Made by a program: the position numbers and the translations under genes. Shown here piece after piece: positions 14,470 through 22,228 of a stretch of DNA of 52,314 bases (position 1 is its first letter; each line of letters starts with the position of its first letter). The stretch lies in the IMG/VR virus record IMGVR_UViG_3300033150_001973, positions 1-52,314 of that record. One strand, 5' to 3'. The notes beneath the pieces were generated by a model. That model was not told where the DNA came from. It made no database searches and saw only the letters and a program-made list of their open reading frames with translations. Source of the DNA: a virus.

Positions 14470-16631
14470 AAATATTATTATTTTCTCCTATCTATCATAA
14501 ACGAAAAGAAGAGGGGATTACTCATATCAAAAAAATATATAATCAAATTACTAAAAATCTATCTAATGTTAAAGTAGATATTTTTTATATTACAGATGAC
14601 CCTTATGATAATATTTTCCTCAATCTTGCTTACAAATGGAATTTAGTGAAAGAGAAAGTAAGTAGAGAAAATTATGATTATGTTTTATGTATAGAGGAAG
14701 ATGTTTATCCCCCAAAAGATATTTTAAAGAAAATGCTTTCTGCTGTTAAGAAATATAATTACGAAATTATCTCTGGTTTATACAAATTCAGAGATGGGGA
14801 ATGGAAAGATGAGTATATGATTTTTAAAAACAATGTTCCTATAAAAGAGGGTATTCACTTTAAAAAAGGTGATATTATAGAAGTTGATAGAATACCTTTT
14901 GGTTGTTTATTTTTACATAGAGAAGTAGTTGAAAAAATTATGGGAAATTTAGATATTGGTGGAGACGCTACTTTTAATAATCTGGCTAAACTTCATAATT
15001 ACACTTTATATGCTCATACAGGAATAATATGTGAACATTATAAAACTTCTACTGTTCAAAAAGAAAATAAACCACCTAAAATAAAAAAGAAAGAATTATT
15101 TAATTACTCATTGACAATATCAGTTGCAACTTATAATTTCCCAAAGATAGAGCAGTTAATAAATGATATAATAAAACATACAAAATCAAAGTGGCAGTTA
15201 ATTATTACTGATAACAATTCTGATAAAAAATATCAAAGAACATTAAAGAAAATACAACACAAATATAAAAAAAGAGCAAATATAATTTTTAAGTTTAATA
15301 AATCAAATAAAGGGTATCTTTCTGTGCATAATAAAATTGCTGAAAAGGTTAAAACTGATTTTTTATGTATAATCAATGATGATATAGAAATAAAAGAAGA
15401 TGGATGGGATATTAAATGTATTGAAAAATTTTTGGAAAATGAAAATCTTGCTCAAGTTGGAATACAAGGTATGTGTAATTATATTAGCAAAGATGGAATA
15501 GGAGTGATACATAACGGAGAACCAGAATACATAGAAGGAGCATTTATATTTATGCCTGTCCGAATTGTAAAAGATTTTATAAAGATAAATGGAAGTTTAT
15601 TTGACAAGAATTTAAAGTTTATGTATTATGAAGATAGTATATTATCATTGAAATTACGAAGACAAGGATATAAGATTATGTCTATACCATTAGAAATTTA
15701 CCATAAGAGAATACAAAGAGAAGTAAAACCAGAATTAGAAGATATCATAGAAACAGCAAAAGCATTTAATAAATTGGTATTCTTAAAGGAATTTGACTAC
15801 TATCTTAAAACACGTCAACTATATAGAAAGATATTATTTATAAGAGATGAGGGATATGGAGATGTTCTTTTTCTTACACCTTTTATTAAAGCATTAAAAC
15901 AGAAAAACCCATATTTTAACATTTTTGTTAAAACCAAATGTGGAGAAATTCTACAAAATAACCCGTTTATAGAAAGAATAATTAAACCAGAAGAAAGTAT
16001 TGATTATAATGATTTTGACTTTATTTATGATTTTAATCTTGCCTATGAATTGTCTCCTAAAAGAAATATTTTAGAAGCATATAACAAAGTTTTACCTATA
16101 GAAATTGAGCCAAAACTTGAGTTTTACCCTTCTAAAAACACAAATTGTGTGTGGAATACTTCAAAAATAAAACTTTTACTTGATGATACACCAACTTGGA
16201 ATATAAGAAGTTGGAAAAAGTTTGATGAATTAGAGAATTTAATAAATAAGAAAAAATATGATGTAGTTAGAGTGAGAAGTTTACCACGAAATTTTGATGT
16301 TATTGCTCATTATATTTTAGAAAGTGATATGTTTATTACTTGTGATAAAGTATATTTTCATATTTCACAAGCATTAAATAAACAATCTATTTCTATATGG
16401 GGAGGAACAAATCCTGAATATAGAATTACAAATAGAAAGAAAACAATAATTGTAAAGAAAAACCTCACTTGTTCTGGCTGTTTACACCTACACCCACCAC
16501 CAGTAAAATACGCAGATTGTTTGCTTCCTAATGGAAAAAAATATTTATGCTTAAATTCAATTACTGCTGAGGAAGTTTATGAAATAATTGAGAAATATTT
16601 TTCAAAAAAGAAAAAAAGGAGAAGAAAGTGA
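14466..16631 (+). CDS. Three-domain glycosyltransferase
   Basis: The 721-aa protein has three parts. Residues about 1-200 form a GT-A-like domain with CIEEDVYPPKDIL. Residues about 215-420 are a GT2 domain, with ISVATYNFPKIEQL, the DxD-like INDDIEI, and MYYEDSILSLKLRRQGYKI. Residues about 455-715 are GT9/heptosyltransferase-like (ILFIRDEGYGDVLFLTPFIKAL; SIWGGTNPEYR). It would build a glycan on a virion protein, host surface or modified base; the acceptor is unknown. The ATG overlaps the upstream stop and the gene is coupled to a methyltransferase. Confidence 0.8.
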   Translation: MKILLFSPIYHKRKEEGITHIKKIYNQITKNLSNVKVDIFYITDDPYDNIFLNLAYKWNLVKEKVSRENYDYVLCIEEDVYPPKDILKKMLSAVKKYNYEIISGLYKFRDGEWKDEYMIFKNNVPIKEGIHFKKGDIIEVDRIPFGCLFLHREVVEKIMGNLDIGGDATFNNLAKLHNYTLYAHTGIICEHYKTSTVQKENKPPKIKKKELFNYSLTISVATYNFPKIEQLINDIIKHTKSKWQLIITDNNSDKKYQRTLKKIQHKYKKRANIIFKFNKSNKGYLSVHNKIAEKVKTDFLCIINDDIEIKEDGWDIKCIEKFLENENLAQVGIQGMCNYISKDGIGVIHNGEPEYIEGAFIFMPVRIVKDFIKINGSLFDKNLKFMYYEDSILSLKLRRQGYKIMSIPLEIYHKRIQREVKPELEDIIETAKAFNKLVFLKEFDYYLKTRQLYRKILFIRDEGYGDVLFLTPFIKALKQKNPYFNIFVKTKCGEILQNNPFIERIIKPEESIDYNDFDFIYDFNLAYELSPKRNILEAYNKVLPIEIEPKLEFYPSKNTNCVWNTSKIKLLLDDTPTWNIRSWKKFDELENLINKKKYDVVRVRSLPRNFDVIAHYILESDMFITCDKVYFHISQALNKQSISIWGGTNPEYRITNRKKTIIVKKNLTCSGCLHLHPPPVKYADCLLPNGKKYLCLNSITAEEVYEIIEKYFSKKKKRRRK

Positions 16632-17782
16632 ATAAAGAGTATTTTGATGAAGAATTTTTTAGAGGGAAGACAGGTAAAAAGGGTGGTAAAAGAGTAGGAA
16701 CTCCAGACAATCTTGGAATACTTTTTGGAGTAGCACAGAATATAAGTAAAACATTTAAAAAAAATTATTCGGTATATGAGGCAGGAGCAGGTGTAGGTTG
16801 GTTATCAAAGTTCTTAAAAGATTTTGGCTTTCAAGTTGTTAGTTCTGATGTTTCAGAATGGGCAAGTCAAAATTCTAAAAGAATAACAGGAGTAGATGTT
16901 TATCAGGCGGATGTTAGAGAAATTATGAAAAAAGAACCAGAAAATAAGTATGATTTAGTAGTTGCGTGGAATGTTTTAGGATACTTAAGACCTCAATCTA
17001 TTGAAAAAGCGTTGCATAATTTAAGATGTATTTCTCGGGAATATATAGTTTTATCAATTGTTGTAAAGGAAATTTTAGATAAAAGACCACACGGGAGAAT
17101 TGGGAGAAAAACTATTAAACCAAGAAAATGGTGGTATGAAAAATTTAAAAAAGTTGGGTTAGAAGTTGATAGAGAAAAAATGGGAGAATTTTGTTTTTAT
17201 TTTAAGGAAGACCCAGAAAATACAGGTGCTTTTGTATTGAAGAAAAAGTTTTCAACAGAAATAGAAGATAGTTCAGATAATCCAATAGTTAAAAATGACA
17301 CAAATTTTTATATCAATATATTGAAGTTAAAACACGATACTGTCTTAGAAGTTGGATGTGGATATGGATATACTGTAGCAAATATGGGAAAAAGAGGGAT
17401 AAATGCTTTTGGATTAGAAATTGATAAAGACATAATAATGAATTCTCCAAACAAAGAACATATTTTTTATGGCTCAGCAAATAATATGCCTTTTTCTGAT
17501 AACTCTTTTGATTGGATAATAGCAAAAAGTGTTTTAGAACACATCTATAAAGAGGAAGAAGTTATAAAAGAGTTTTCACGAGTAGCGAAAAAAGGTGTTT
17601 ATGCTTTAATTTGTTTAGAAAAAAGGAATGACCCTACACATATAAATATAAAGACCAGAAGACAATGGATTAAAAAATTTGAAAAATACGGTTTTAAAGA
17701 AGTTTCAGATAAGTATAACTTACCAGAAATGCCTAAAAAGCAAAGAGAAGAAATTTTCATTTTTTTAAAGGATTTTTTATAA
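16628..17782 (+). CDS. Tandem SAM-dependent methyltransferase
   Basis: Two class I methyltransferase domains are visible. The first has YEAGAGVGWLSKFL near residue 50 and an Asp-containing strand in VVSSDVSEW. The second has VLEVGCGYGYTVANM near residue 240, followed by NNMPFSDNSFDWIIAKSVLEHI. Coupling to the glycosyltransferase by a 4-base overlap suggests glycan methylation or joint surface modification. Its end overlaps the end of the convergent zinc-finger gene. Confidence 0.8.
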   Translation: MNKEYFDEEFFRGKTGKKGGKRVGTPDNLGILFGVAQNISKTFKKNYSVYEAGAGVGWLSKFLKDFGFQVVSSDVSEWASQNSKRITGVDVYQADVREIMKKEPENKYDLVVAWNVLGYLRPQSIEKALHNLRCISREYIVLSIVVKEILDKRPHGRIGRKTIKPRKWWYEKFKKVGLEVDREKMGEFCFYFKEDPENTGAFVLKKKFSTEIEDSSDNPIVKNDTNFYINILKLKHDTVLEVGCGYGYTVANMGKRGINAFGLEIDKDIIMNSPNKEHIFYGSANNMPFSDNSFDWIIAKSVLEHIYKEEEVIKEFSRVAKKGVYALICLEKRNDPTHINIKTRRQWIKKFEKYGFKEVSDKYNLPEMPKKQREEIFIFLKDFL

Positions 17783-17951
17783 TAAATGTTTTTCTCTGAT
17801 GTTTTGTAGGAATGTATTTGAATGCTTCGTATATTTTCCCTCTACCACCACATAAACCACATCTTACTCTTTCAGTATCCTTTTTATCCCTTACCCAACC
17901 CCGACCTCCACACGCAGGACAAGTTTGTTCTTTATATTTTATATCAGCCAT
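17757..17951 (-). CDS. DnaJ-type zinc-finger protein (64 aa)
   Basis: CPACGGRGW and CGLCGGRGK are the CxxCxGxG repeats of the DnaJ cysteine-rich domain. The minus-strand start has AGGAGGGGAAA before it. It follows the RusA gene in a two-gene reversed operon. Similar modules occur at 39572 and at the C terminus of the protein at 41785. Confidence 0.75.
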   Translation of the reverse strand: MADIKYKEQTCPACGGRGWVRDKKDTERVRCGLCGGRGKIYEAFKYIPTKHQRKTFIIKNPLKK

Positions 17952-17960
17952 TTTCCCCTC

Positions 17961-18347
17961 CTATTTTAAAGGTTCAATCTCAACTTCTATTCTTTCTTCT
18001 TTCTTATCTTTTACCATAATTCTTTGTGCGTGTATAATAGATATTTGGTTATCATTCAAATAGGCAAGTCCTTCAAGAGCATTTTCTATGCTTTTAACTA
18101 CATTAGACAAATCAGGTATTTTTGGTATTCTCTTTTTCTTTCTTGATATATCTTCCCTTTTTCCATAAACATAAACAATTATTCTTATCCATATTTCTGT
18201 TTTATATGGTCTTTCTCCTCTGTTTTGTTCTAAAAAGCACCAGGATATATTGTTCTGAAAATCTTTACTTACCTTATCTAAATATAATCTTCTACCAGCA
18301 ACTTTGTAAGTTATAGGAACTGCTTTACCTTCATAAACTATCCTCAT
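17961..18347 (-). CDS. rusA: RusA-family Holliday-junction resolvase
   Basis: The 128-aa protein has the RusA pattern: VPITYKVAGRRLYLDK at the N terminus, a basic centre, PDLSNVVKSIENALEGLAYLNDNQI with the conserved Asp residues, and VKDKKEERIEVEI at the end. It is a dimeric endonuclease that resolves branched DNA. It would process recombination intermediates before packaging. It is read opposite to nearly all other genes, from its own promoter. Confidence 0.88.
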   Translation of the reverse strand: MRIVYEGKAVPITYKVAGRRLYLDKVSKDFQNNISWCFLEQNRGERPYKTEIWIRIIVYVYGKREDISRKKKRIPKIPDLSNVVKSIENALEGLAYLNDNQISIIHAQRIMVKDKKEERIEVEIEPLK

Positions 18348-18375
18348 TTTTCAAATTCCTTCTTACTCATTTAAA

Positions 18376-18403
18376 ATTATAACAAAATTTTTTCTCTTGT
18401 CAA
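18376..18403 (-). promoter_or_regulatory. Promoter of the reversed rusA operon
   Basis: On the minus strand: TTGACA (18403-18398), a 16-base spacer, and TATAAT (18381-18376). GAAGGA then lies just before the rusA ATG. Confidence 0.7.
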
Positions 18404-18439
18404 ATTTTTCCTAAAATTATATAATATATAATATAGACA

Positions 18440-18502
18440 TTGACAAAAATTTTTTTAATGTATAATATAGGTGTTGACAAGAAAATAAAAATGTGATATA
18501 AT
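18440..18502 (+). promoter_or_regulatory. Tandem sigma-70 promoters, divergent from rusA
   Basis: The first is TTGACA (18440-18445) and TATAAT (18461-18466), with a short 15-base spacer. The second is TTGACA (18474-18479), 17 bases, then extended -10 TGATATAAT ending at 18502. The second leaves about 2 bases before the GTG at 18511. The region before them (18404-18439) is AT-rich with no gene. Confidence 0.75.
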
Positions 18503-18510
18503 ATAGGAAA

Positions 18511-18918
18511 GTGGAAATCAAAATGAAAAAATGTAAGTGGACAAATCTACTTAAATGCCCAGTTGAAAATCCAAATAATGAATATTGTTTTTGTTGTTTA
18601 AGCACTCAAGTTTATAATATATCTTTTACATTATCTAAATTGATTGATACACTTGTAGAAAGATATAGTAAATTACTTGGTAATCAAATTATAACTGAAT
18701 TACAAAAAGAGAAAGACCAAATTATACACAAGTGTAAATTTACTTCAATACTATCTTGTCCTTATTATGAAAAAGAAGGTAAATACCCAGATAATTTAGA
18801 AACCTGTCTTATTTGTATTAGTAAAAATGCACTTGAAAAAGTTTATAAACTTGATAAAGATTTTAGAGAAAGTTTAACTCGTATGGGAATACTTGTAAAG
18901 AAGGAGGTGAAAAAGTGA
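18511..18918 (+). CDS. Tandem cysteine-motif protein (135 aa)
   Basis: The start is GTG 18511 (leaderless from the -10 at 18497-18502) or ATG 18523. The pattern C-K-x-T-x2-L-x-C-P followed by a CxxC occurs twice, at about residues 8-29 and 72-100. This indicates a duplicated metal-binding unit. A helical segment separates the units. The family is not recognised. It is the first gene of the virion-side transcript and could be a regulator (inference). Confidence 0.65.
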   Translation: MEIKMKKCKWTNLLKCPVENPNNEYCFCCLSTQVYNISFTLSKLIDTLVERYSKLLGNQIITELQKEKDQIIHKCKFTSILSCPYYEKEGKYPDNLETCLICISKNALEKVYKLDKDFRESLTRMGILVKKEVKK

Positions 18919-19781
18919 AATATGAAGATATGTTAAAAGACATCAATAAAGCAGTTAAATTAGAAGAAAAAGCAAATAAATGGAAGAAAGAAGGTGAATT
19001 GCCACCTGTTGCTGAAATAAGTAAAGAATTAGGAATACCACCTACAAAAGTGAAACAATTTAAAAGAGATTTTGGTATTGATAACCTTAAACATAAACCA
19101 CCTGCTCATTGGAAAAATATAAAAAATAAAAGTAAAGAACATAAAGAACAAAAAAAGGAGGAAAAAATGACAGAAGAAAAAAGAAATGAAGGTGTAAATA
19201 CAAATGAAATTGCTTCTAAAGTAGCAAATGAAATTAGACAAGCACTTGAAGATAGGTTTAAACAAATTGAAGAAAGATTTAAACAAGTAGAGCAAAAGGT
19301 AGAACCAATCCATAAAAAAATTGAAGAAGAAGAGGAACAAAAGAGAAAACAACAAGAACAACAGAAAATAGAAGAAATTAAAAAACAGGGTCAAGAAGAA
19401 TATGCCAAGAAAATAATAGAGTATTGCAAACTTAATCCAGATGACCCCAAGTGTAAACCAGATGTTCTACCTGAAACTTTAAAGGATTTAATTGAGAAAA
19501 AAACAGAAACACCTGATACTGAAATTGTAATGAAATGTTTTATAGACCCTGATAATCCAGTTTGTAAAGAAGTGAAAGAGAAAGTTGATAAAGATGAAAA
19601 TATAAGAAAGCAAATTGCAACTAATCTTGGACTTAAACCATTTAGAAGTTGGGATGAGATACTTTCTTATGAGGAAAATGTTAAAACATTAACTAAAAGA
19701 TTACAAGAAGATAAAGAGTTAAGAGAGAAAATACTTAAGGATATAGATGTTGAGGAAAAGAAAAGCAGTTTTCCATTTTAA
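18915..19781 (+). CDS. HTH-plus-coiled-coil protein, probable internal start
   Basis: GTG 18915 follows AAGGAGGTGAAAAA. Residues about 28-60 (PPVAEISKELG, PPTKVKQFKRDFGI) look like a helix-turn-helix, then comes a basic linker. From residue 85 a coiled coil (QIEERFKQVEQKV) and two short repeats with Asp-Pro-Cys elements (NPDDPKCKP, DPDNPVCKE) follow. An in-frame ATG at 19167 has AAAAAAGGAGGAAAAA before it, so a 204-aa form without the HTH is likely. The paired arrangement resembles the next gene. Confidence 0.65.
   Translation: MKYEDMLKDINKAVKLEEKANKWKKEGELPPVAEISKELGIPPTKVKQFKRDFGIDNLKHKPPAHWKNIKNKSKEHKEQKKEEKMTEEKRNEGVNTNEIASKVANEIRQALEDRFKQIEERFKQVEQKVEPIHKKIEEEEEQKRKQQEQQKIEEIKKQGQEEYAKKIIEYCKLNPDDPKCKPDVLPETLKDLIEKKTETPDTEIVMKCFIDPDNPVCKEVKEKVDKDENIRKQIATNLGLKPFRSWDEILSYEENVKTLTKRLQEDKELREKILKDIDVEEKKSSFPF
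19155..19169 (+). promoter_or_regulatory. Internal ribosome-binding site with in-frame ATG
   Basis: AAAGGAGGAAAAAATG lies inside the gene at 18915, in the same reading frame (codon 85). The signal is as good as that of neighbouring genes, so a second shorter product is expected. It may alternatively reflect chance in a lysine-rich linker. Confidence 0.55.
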
Positions 19782-19799
19782 TTTAACTTAATTTAACTT
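19780..19799. repeat. Tandem 10-bp repeat
   Basis: AATTTAACTT occurs twice in direct tandem, between the two HTH/coiled-coil genes and just upstream of an AT-rich leader. Possibly a small regulatory site; no function is visible. Confidence 0.5.
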
Positions 19800-19818
19800 G
19801 ATTAAATAGGGGGCAAAA

Positions 19819-20640
19819 ATGAGTTTAAGAAGTGAAAGATACAGACAATGGGTTATAAATGTTGGTAATGAACTTAAAAAAGAAAAAGGAAAAACATTTA
19901 AAGTAATGGATTTTTTAAAGAAATACGGAGCAAGTGCAAAGTGGTTAAAGTGGGTAGAAGAAGATTTTGGAATAAAATTTGAAAGAACAAGTAATAAAAA
20001 AATAGATAAACCACAAGTAAAAGAAGTAGAACAGGTGGATGAACAAGTTAAACCAGTAGAACAAGTAGAACCAACTGAAAAACAAATTGAACAAAAAGAA
20101 GTATTAGAAGTTGTAATAAACAAGTTGAAACAAGTTGAAACTATGTATAATTCACTTAAAGAAGAAGTAAATAGGGTTAAAGATATGAAAGATGAAGTAG
20201 AAAAGACAGTTGAAAACAAGTTAATGAATGAACTTAATAATATAAAAACTACTATAATTGAGAACATTAAACAAGCAGAACCAGTTGAAAATACACAACC
20301 TCAAAATCCAATAGGTCAAATAGAAGAAGAACAAACACAACCAATTGGACAAAGTCCTAATTTACAACCTGATAATACACCACAACAAGTGCAACAAAAT
20401 CAATTAGCACAAAATAATTGGTTTAATATGATACCAGTTGTAATAAAAGAACTAAAAGGAATAATAATTGATATTATGCAAATAAAACAAGCAACTCAAC
20501 CAGCACAACCTCAATCTGTTAATTCTTATGAAAAAGTATGGGAAGATTTAGAAAGAACAACAAAGTTTCTGAAAAATGGTGTAGATATGTATAGAAAATT
20601 GGGGATTGATTTCAGTAAAGTAAAGGAAAAAGAAGAATAA
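19819..20640 (+). CDS. HTH-like plus coiled-coil protein with IGQ motifs (273 aa)
   Basis: Start ATG after TAGGGGGCAAAA. Residues about 1-55 are a small helical, HTH-like domain similar in layout to the previous gene. Gln/Glu/Val-rich repeats and a coiled coil (EVNRVKDMKDEVEKTVENK) follow. PIGQ occurs twice near residues 164-179 in a Gln/Pro-rich linker, and a last helical domain follows. It may be a scaffold or internal virion protein. Function is not known. Confidence 0.6.
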   Translation: MSLRSERYRQWVINVGNELKKEKGKTFKVMDFLKKYGASAKWLKWVEEDFGIKFERTSNKKIDKPQVKEVEQVDEQVKPVEQVEPTEKQIEQKEVLEVVINKLKQVETMYNSLKEEVNRVKDMKDEVEKTVENKLMNELNNIKTTIIENIKQAEPVENTQPQNPIGQIEEEQTQPIGQSPNLQPDNTPQQVQQNQLAQNNWFNMIPVVIKELKGIIIDIMQIKQATQPAQPQSVNSYEKVWEDLERTTKFLKNGVDMYRKLGIDFSKVKEKEE

Positions 20641-20647
20641 TTTACAC

Positions 20648-20677
20648 TTGACACCTACCAACTCTTTCAAGTAAAAT
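20648..20677 (+). promoter_or_regulatory. Late-class promoter, leaderless
   Basis: TTGACA at 20648-20653, an 18-base spacer and TAAAAT at 20672-20677. The ATG of the next gene (20684) coincides with the expected transcript start. It shares TTGACACC and the 18-base spacer with the promoters at 21661 and 44562. Confidence 0.7.
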
Positions 20678-20683
20678 TATTGT

Positions 20684-21046
20684 ATGGAGAAATTCCAATT
20701 AAAACGGATATTAAAACAATTATTAGCAATTGAAGACCATTTAGAAGCAGGTTTAGAAGACCCAATTGATAGTCCATTATGTATTGATTGTTTACAAGAA
20801 AAACATATACCTCTTTTAGAAATATTATCATCAGAATGTATATCAGGAGTGTGTTCTACTGGTAAAGCAAGAGAGTTAATGAATGAAATATTTTCTTTTA
20901 CTCAAACTCTTAAAAGTGATATTAAAAATCCAACAGAAAAAACTCTAAAAAATCTATTAAGTCAAACAAGAAACTTAAGAAAACAAGTTTATAGTTTAAT
21001 ACAGGAAGGGAATAGTAATGACGAAACAGTTTACATTGAGCCATAA
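20684..21046 (+). CDS. Helical cysteine-containing protein (120 aa)
   Basis: No Shine-Dalgarno signal; the gene is leaderless from the promoter at 20648. Mostly helical, with CIDC near residue 33 and two further cysteines (SSECISGVCSTG). Probably a metal-binding or disulfide helical bundle of unknown function. It overlaps the transglycosylase gene by 29 bases. Confidence 0.6.
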   Translation: MEKFQLKRILKQLLAIEDHLEAGLEDPIDSPLCIDCLQEKHIPLLEILSSECISGVCSTGKARELMNEIFSFTQTLKSDIKNPTEKTLKNLLSQTRNLRKQVYSLIQEGNSNDETVYIEP

Positions 21047-21530
21047 ATTACTACTTACAACTGGGGCTTTACTTGTTATATTCGGATTTACAAAACTATT
21101 ACAAGCAGAACCAATTACTACTACTCCACCTGAAAATTTACCTCAGTCAGTTAAAAGATGGTGGAACTTAATAGTTAAATATGCTAAACAATATGGAGTT
21201 GACCCAAAAGCAATAGCAACTATAATAGAAGTTGAAAGTAATGGTAATCCATCTATTACTGGTTCTTATGGTGAAATAGGACTTATGCAAGTATTACCTC
21301 AAACTGCAAATTCACTTGGATATAATTATACTTTACTTTATAATCCTGAATGGAATATAAAAATTGGAACTGAATATTTTGCTATGCAATATTATAAGTA
21401 TAAAGATTTTTATAAAGCGTTTTATTCCTATAATGCAGGCAGGTATCCTAGAACTGATAGTCCACAGGCACACAGTAACGCAACAAACTATGCAAACAGA
21501 TGTATAACAATATATTCAACACTCGTATAA
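21018..21530 (+). CDS. Membrane-anchored lytic transglycosylase (SLT family)
   Basis: An N-terminal hydrophobic segment (residues about 9-28) anchors an SLT domain. EVESNGNP holds the catalytic Glu (about residue 73), followed by GLMQVLPQTA and FYSYNAGRYP. It cleaves peptidoglycan glycan strands. A short membrane-anchored SLT next to the capsid gene recalls PRD1 P7, a virion membrane enzyme used at entry. The role here is by analogy. Confidence 0.85.
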   Translation: MTKQFTLSHKLLLTTGALLVIFGFTKLLQAEPITTTPPENLPQSVKRWWNLIVKYAKQYGVDPKAIATIIEVESNGNPSITGSYGEIGLMQVLPQTANSLGYNYTLLYNPEWNIKIGTEYFAMQYYKYKDFYKAFYSYNAGRYPRTDSPQAHSNATNYANRCITIYSTLV

Positions 21531-21597
21531 GTAAAAGTAAAATATTGGTTTTGTTCCTTTCCCTATTACCCTTTTTTTCCTTCCTGTTTTTATAAAA

Positions 21598-21649
21598 GAG
21601 GGATAGATGAGGTTGATTACCTTTTTCTATCCCTCTCCTTCATTTTTTT
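21598..21649 (+). terminator. Rho-independent terminator
   Basis: GAGGGATAG (21598-21606) pairs with CTATCCCTC (21627-21635) and is followed by a T-rich run ending at 21649. It closes the transcript before the capsid promoter. The stretch 21531-21597 holds nothing else I recognise. Confidence 0.75.
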
Positions 21650-21660
21650 AAAATTATCTC

Positions 21661-21690
21661 TTGACACCCCCTATGAGCAAAGAATAAAAT
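21661..21690 (+). promoter_or_regulatory. Late-class promoter of the capsid operon
   Basis: TTGACA at 21661-21666, 18-base spacer beginning CCCCC, TAAAAT at 21685-21690. It follows a terminator directly and drives the membrane protein at 21727 and the capsid candidate. Confidence 0.75.
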
Positions 21691-21726
21691 GTATATAAAC
21701 TTATGAAAGGAGGTGAAAATATAAAA

Positions 21727-22200
21727 ATGATAGAGAATGCAATTAACACGCTAAACAGTTTTGAAGTAGTTGGACTTCCAATTGGTAAGGCTGTAGGGTT
21801 CAGTTTAGCAGTGGCAACAACTGGAGCAATCAATGAATTACTTGATAAAGTTCTGCCTGCAAATATCCCAAGAATGCCTATACTTACTTCTGGTTTAATT
21901 GCTTACCTTTGCACACTTCCTTTTGTTGAAAGATTTCTAGGTAAAAGCGGTTCAGTTATGCTCTCACTTGGAGCATTGTTTACAGGAATTGAACAACAGT
22001 TTGATTTAAGTGGAAAAATTAAATCTGCTGTAAGTGGACTTACAGCAAGGATTACTCCACCTGCAGTTACTACTCCTGAAACTTCAACTGTAGGATATAT
22101 ACCAACAGCATCTGGAATAGGAACAGCAGGTGAAATTGGAATAGGTCAGTCAGAAGGTATTTCTGATGTTAAGTCAAGATTAAGAATGAATATGAAATAA
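21727..22200 (+). CDS. Polytopic membrane protein with C-terminal IGQS tail
   Basis: I use ATG 21727 because the ATG at 21703 lies within the AAAGGAGGTG signal itself. The N-terminal two thirds hold about three hydrophobic segments (VGFSLAVATTGAI, ILTSGLIAYLCTLPFV, SVMLSLGALFTGI). A Thr/Pro/Gly linker follows, and the end reads IGQS then DVKSRLRMNMK. The same tail type ends the protein at 23318. It is probably a virion membrane protein next to the capsid gene. Confidence 0.7.
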   Translation: MIENAINTLNSFEVVGLPIGKAVGFSLAVATTGAINELLDKVLPANIPRMPILTSGLIAYLCTLPFVERFLGKSGSVMLSLGALFTGIEQQFDLSGKIKSAVSGLTARITPPAVTTPETSTVGYIPTASGIGTAGEIGIGQSEGISDVKSRLRMNMK

Positions 22201-22228
22201 AAAATAGAAAAGGAGGTGAAAAAAAACT

